DNA of 16,185 bases from Acidimicrobiia bacterium. GTDB lineage: Bacteria > Actinomycetota > Acidimicrobiia > Acidimicrobiales > Ilumatobacteraceae. This document shows positions 15,385 through 16,185 of the stretch, one piece after another (position 1 is the first letter of the stretch; each line of letters opens with the position of its first letter). Below the pieces are notes generated by a model. The model was not told the origin of the DNA, searched no databases, and was given only the letters and a program-made list of their open reading frames with translations. The translations under genes and the position numbers were made by a program. The DNA lies in assembly GCA_010030605.1 (NCBI GenBank), contig RHCK01000010.1, positions 1 through 16,185 on the forward strand, given 5' to 3'.

Positions 15385-15392
15385 CGTCGTTC

Positions 15393-15632
15393 GTGCGTGA
15401 CCTGGTGATGTATTTCATGGTGTTCGTGAACATCGTCTCGACCATCGGAATGGTGGCGGGCATCCTGATGCACAGCGGAAAGGGCGGCGGACTGTCCGAC
15501 ATGTTCGGCGGTGGAAGCGGTGCCGGTATCGGCTCGGCGGCCGCTGAACGCAACCTGAACCGCATCACCTTCGTGATCGCATTGGTGTGGGTCATCTCGA
15601 TCCTCAGCCTCGGCTTTTTGCTGGTTCGCTGA
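15393..15632 (+). CDS. secG: Preprotein translocase subunit SecG
   Basis: A small membrane protein of the SecYEG channel that helps protein export. It has 79 residues from the GTG at 15393, the usual size. It shows two membrane segments (about 5-25 and 58-77) joined by a cytoplasmic loop with the SecG mark HSGKGGGLSDMFGGG and then AAERNLNR. The frame is open upstream into dppF but that part does not look like SecG. The GTG is chosen for family length and for the -10-like box 8 bp upstream; an ATG at 15408 would cut into the first membrane segment. In many actinobacteria secG follows tpiA directly; here it follows the transporter operon. A leucine tRNA comes 33 bp after it. Confidence 0.93.
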   Translation: MRDLVMYFMVFVNIVSTIGMVAGILMHSGKGGGLSDMFGGGSGAGIGSAAAERNLNRITFVIALVWVISILSLGFLLVR

Positions 15633-15648
15633 TTGATCGATCGACCGG

Positions 15649-15654
15649 TATCTT
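15649..15654 (+). promoter_or_regulatory. Possible -10 box of the tRNA gene
   Basis: TATCTT lies 11 bp before the 5' end of the tRNA, in the 33-bp gap after secG. It fits a -10 box, but no good -35 box is seen at the usual spacing, and read-through from secG is also possible. Confidence 0.35.
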
Positions 15655-15665
15655 TGGAGTCCCAC

Positions 15666-15752
15666 GTCGAAGTGGCGGAATAGGCAGACGCGCTAGCTTG
15701 AGGGGCTAGTGATCGTAAGATCGTGGGGGTTCAAGTCCCCCCTTCGACACCA
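15666..15752 (+). tRNA. tRNA-Leu (anticodon GAG)
   Basis: The gene folds by hand into a class II tRNA of 87 nt. The acceptor stem is GTCGAAG with CTTCGAC (15742-15748). The D-stem is GCG with CGC. The anticodon stem is CTAGC with GCTAG, and the 7-nt loop TTGAGGG holds the anticodon GAG at 15700-15702. A long variable arm, TGATCGTAAGATCGT, forms its own stem, as in leucine tRNAs. The T-stem is GGGGG with CCCCC around TTCAAGT. The discriminator base is A, as expected for leucine, and the CCA end is coded in the DNA. It reads CUC and CUU codons. Confidence 0.95.
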
Positions 15753-15755
15753 CTC

Positions 15756-15783
15756 ACGGACCGGCTCGGCGCCGGTCCGTTTC
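15756..15783 (+). terminator. Hairpin terminator after tRNA-Leu
   Basis: ACGGACCGGC (15756-15765) and GCCGGTCCGT (15771-15780) form a perfect 10-bp stem with loop TCGGC, followed by TTCT. It lies 3 bp after the tRNA and ends at the stop codon of the convergent methyltransferase gene, so it may serve both directions. On the minus strand it lacks a run of T. Confidence 0.8.
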
Positions 15784-16185
15784 TATGTGGCGGCGCCGAC
15801 GGCCTTGACGGCGATTCCTTGGTGCAGGTATCCCATCACCTTGGGGCCCTTCATGTAGTCGGCTTCGACGTGACTGATGTGCAAACCGCAGCCCTCGACG
15901 AGAGCGGGAATGTCGCGGTCGAGATGGCAGCCCCCGAAGAGTCGGGAATGAATCGGCTGCAGACGGTCCTGCCACGACGCAACCCTCGGGTCGGGAGCTC
16001 GACCGTGGTCGACGAAGTGGAACTGTCCACCCGGACGTAGAACTCGGTGGATCTCGTCGAGCGCAGTCTCGACGTCGGGAATGGTGCACAGCGTCATCGT
16101 CGACACCACATGATCGATCGACTCGTCATCCAGATCGATGCGAGCACCATCGAGCCCCAGATACTTGACCTCCACGCCACGCCGT
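15783..16185 (-). CDS. Class I SAM-dependent methyltransferase, partial (N-terminus outside window)
   Basis: The C-terminal 133 codons of a methyltransferase running off the right edge of the window. The visible segments are DDESIDHVVSTMTLCTIPDV (the motif IV region), IHRVLRPGGQFHFVDHGR (the usual strand after it) and the end KGPKVMGYLHQGIA. They match UbiE-like/Methyltransf_11 proteins of about 200-210 residues. The SAM-binding motif I is not in the window. The frame stays open to the edge, so a GTG at 16175 is unlikely to be the true start because the SAM site would be missing. The acceptor is unknown. It is convergent with tRNA-Leu, and its TAG stop (15783-15785) touches the shared hairpin. 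Confidence 0.85.
   Translation of the reverse strand, partial: RRGVEVKYLGLDGARIDLDDESIDHVVSTMTLCTIPDVETALDEIHRVLRPGGQFHFVDHGRAPDPRVASWQDRLQPIHSRLFGGCHLDRDIPALVEGCGLHISHVEADYMKGPKVMGYLHQGIAVKAVGAAT

Noticed and set aside
1..16185. Mobile elements, CRISPR arrays, tandem repeats or attachment sites, including integration at the tRNA-Leu 3' end
   Set aside because: No transposase, integrase, spaced repeat or copy of the tRNA 3' end was seen on reading through the window. The right flank of the tRNA is a normal terminator and a chromosomal-type gene.

Overview
The window looks like a piece of chromosome from an actinobacterium, most likely of the Acidimicrobiia (Ilumatobacter-like). The DNA is GC-rich by eye, roughly 60 %, with TCG and CGA codons very common and several GTG starts. 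Two luciferase-like (F420/FMN-type) oxidoreductases are present, and the backbone gene order uvrA - uvrC - rapZ - gap - pgk - tpiA - secG is an actinobacterial one. The class assignment is an inference. No mobile element, CRISPR array, phage gene or toxin/defence cassette is visible.

Layout. Positions 1-3058 hold the 3' part of uvrA and the complete uvrC, two nucleotide excision repair genes set 10 bp apart. Positions 3055-5500 hold a luciferase-like oxidoreductase on the minus strand. Its stop codon overlaps that of uvrC. Divergent from it run a SAM methyltransferase and a second, shorter luciferase-like protein. rapZ follows at 5510. The lower-glycolysis set gap - pgk - tpiA lies at 6477-9443. 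Positions 9488-15372 hold a complete peptide-type ABC importer in the order permease C, binding lipoprotein, permease B, ATPase D, ATPase F. Positions 15393-15752 hold secG and a tRNA-Leu(GAG). A hairpin terminator separates these from a convergent partial SAM methyltransferase at the right edge.

How the genes work together. UvrA and UvrC are damage recognition and dual-incision proteins. Gap, Pgk and TpiA are consecutive glycolytic enzymes and probably share one transcript from a promoter near 6423. The five ABC genes together supply every part of one importer: two membrane subunits, two ATPases and a lipoprotein receptor. The receptor gene has its own promoter, a strong ribosome binding site and a downstream hairpin, so it is probably made in excess. 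SecG is a small subunit of the Sec translocon.

The window is mostly ordinary housekeeping sequence, and I found no clear new multi-gene system. The points most worth a second look are four. First, a TAnnnT -10 box sits 6-8 bp before many start codons, suggesting widespread leaderless transcription. Second, a 33-bp divergent intergenic region carries two such boxes. Third, yvcK and whiA, which normally lie between rapZ and gap in actinobacteria, are absent here. Fourth, a peptide transporter is set between tpiA and secG. No gap between genes exceeds about 125 bp.
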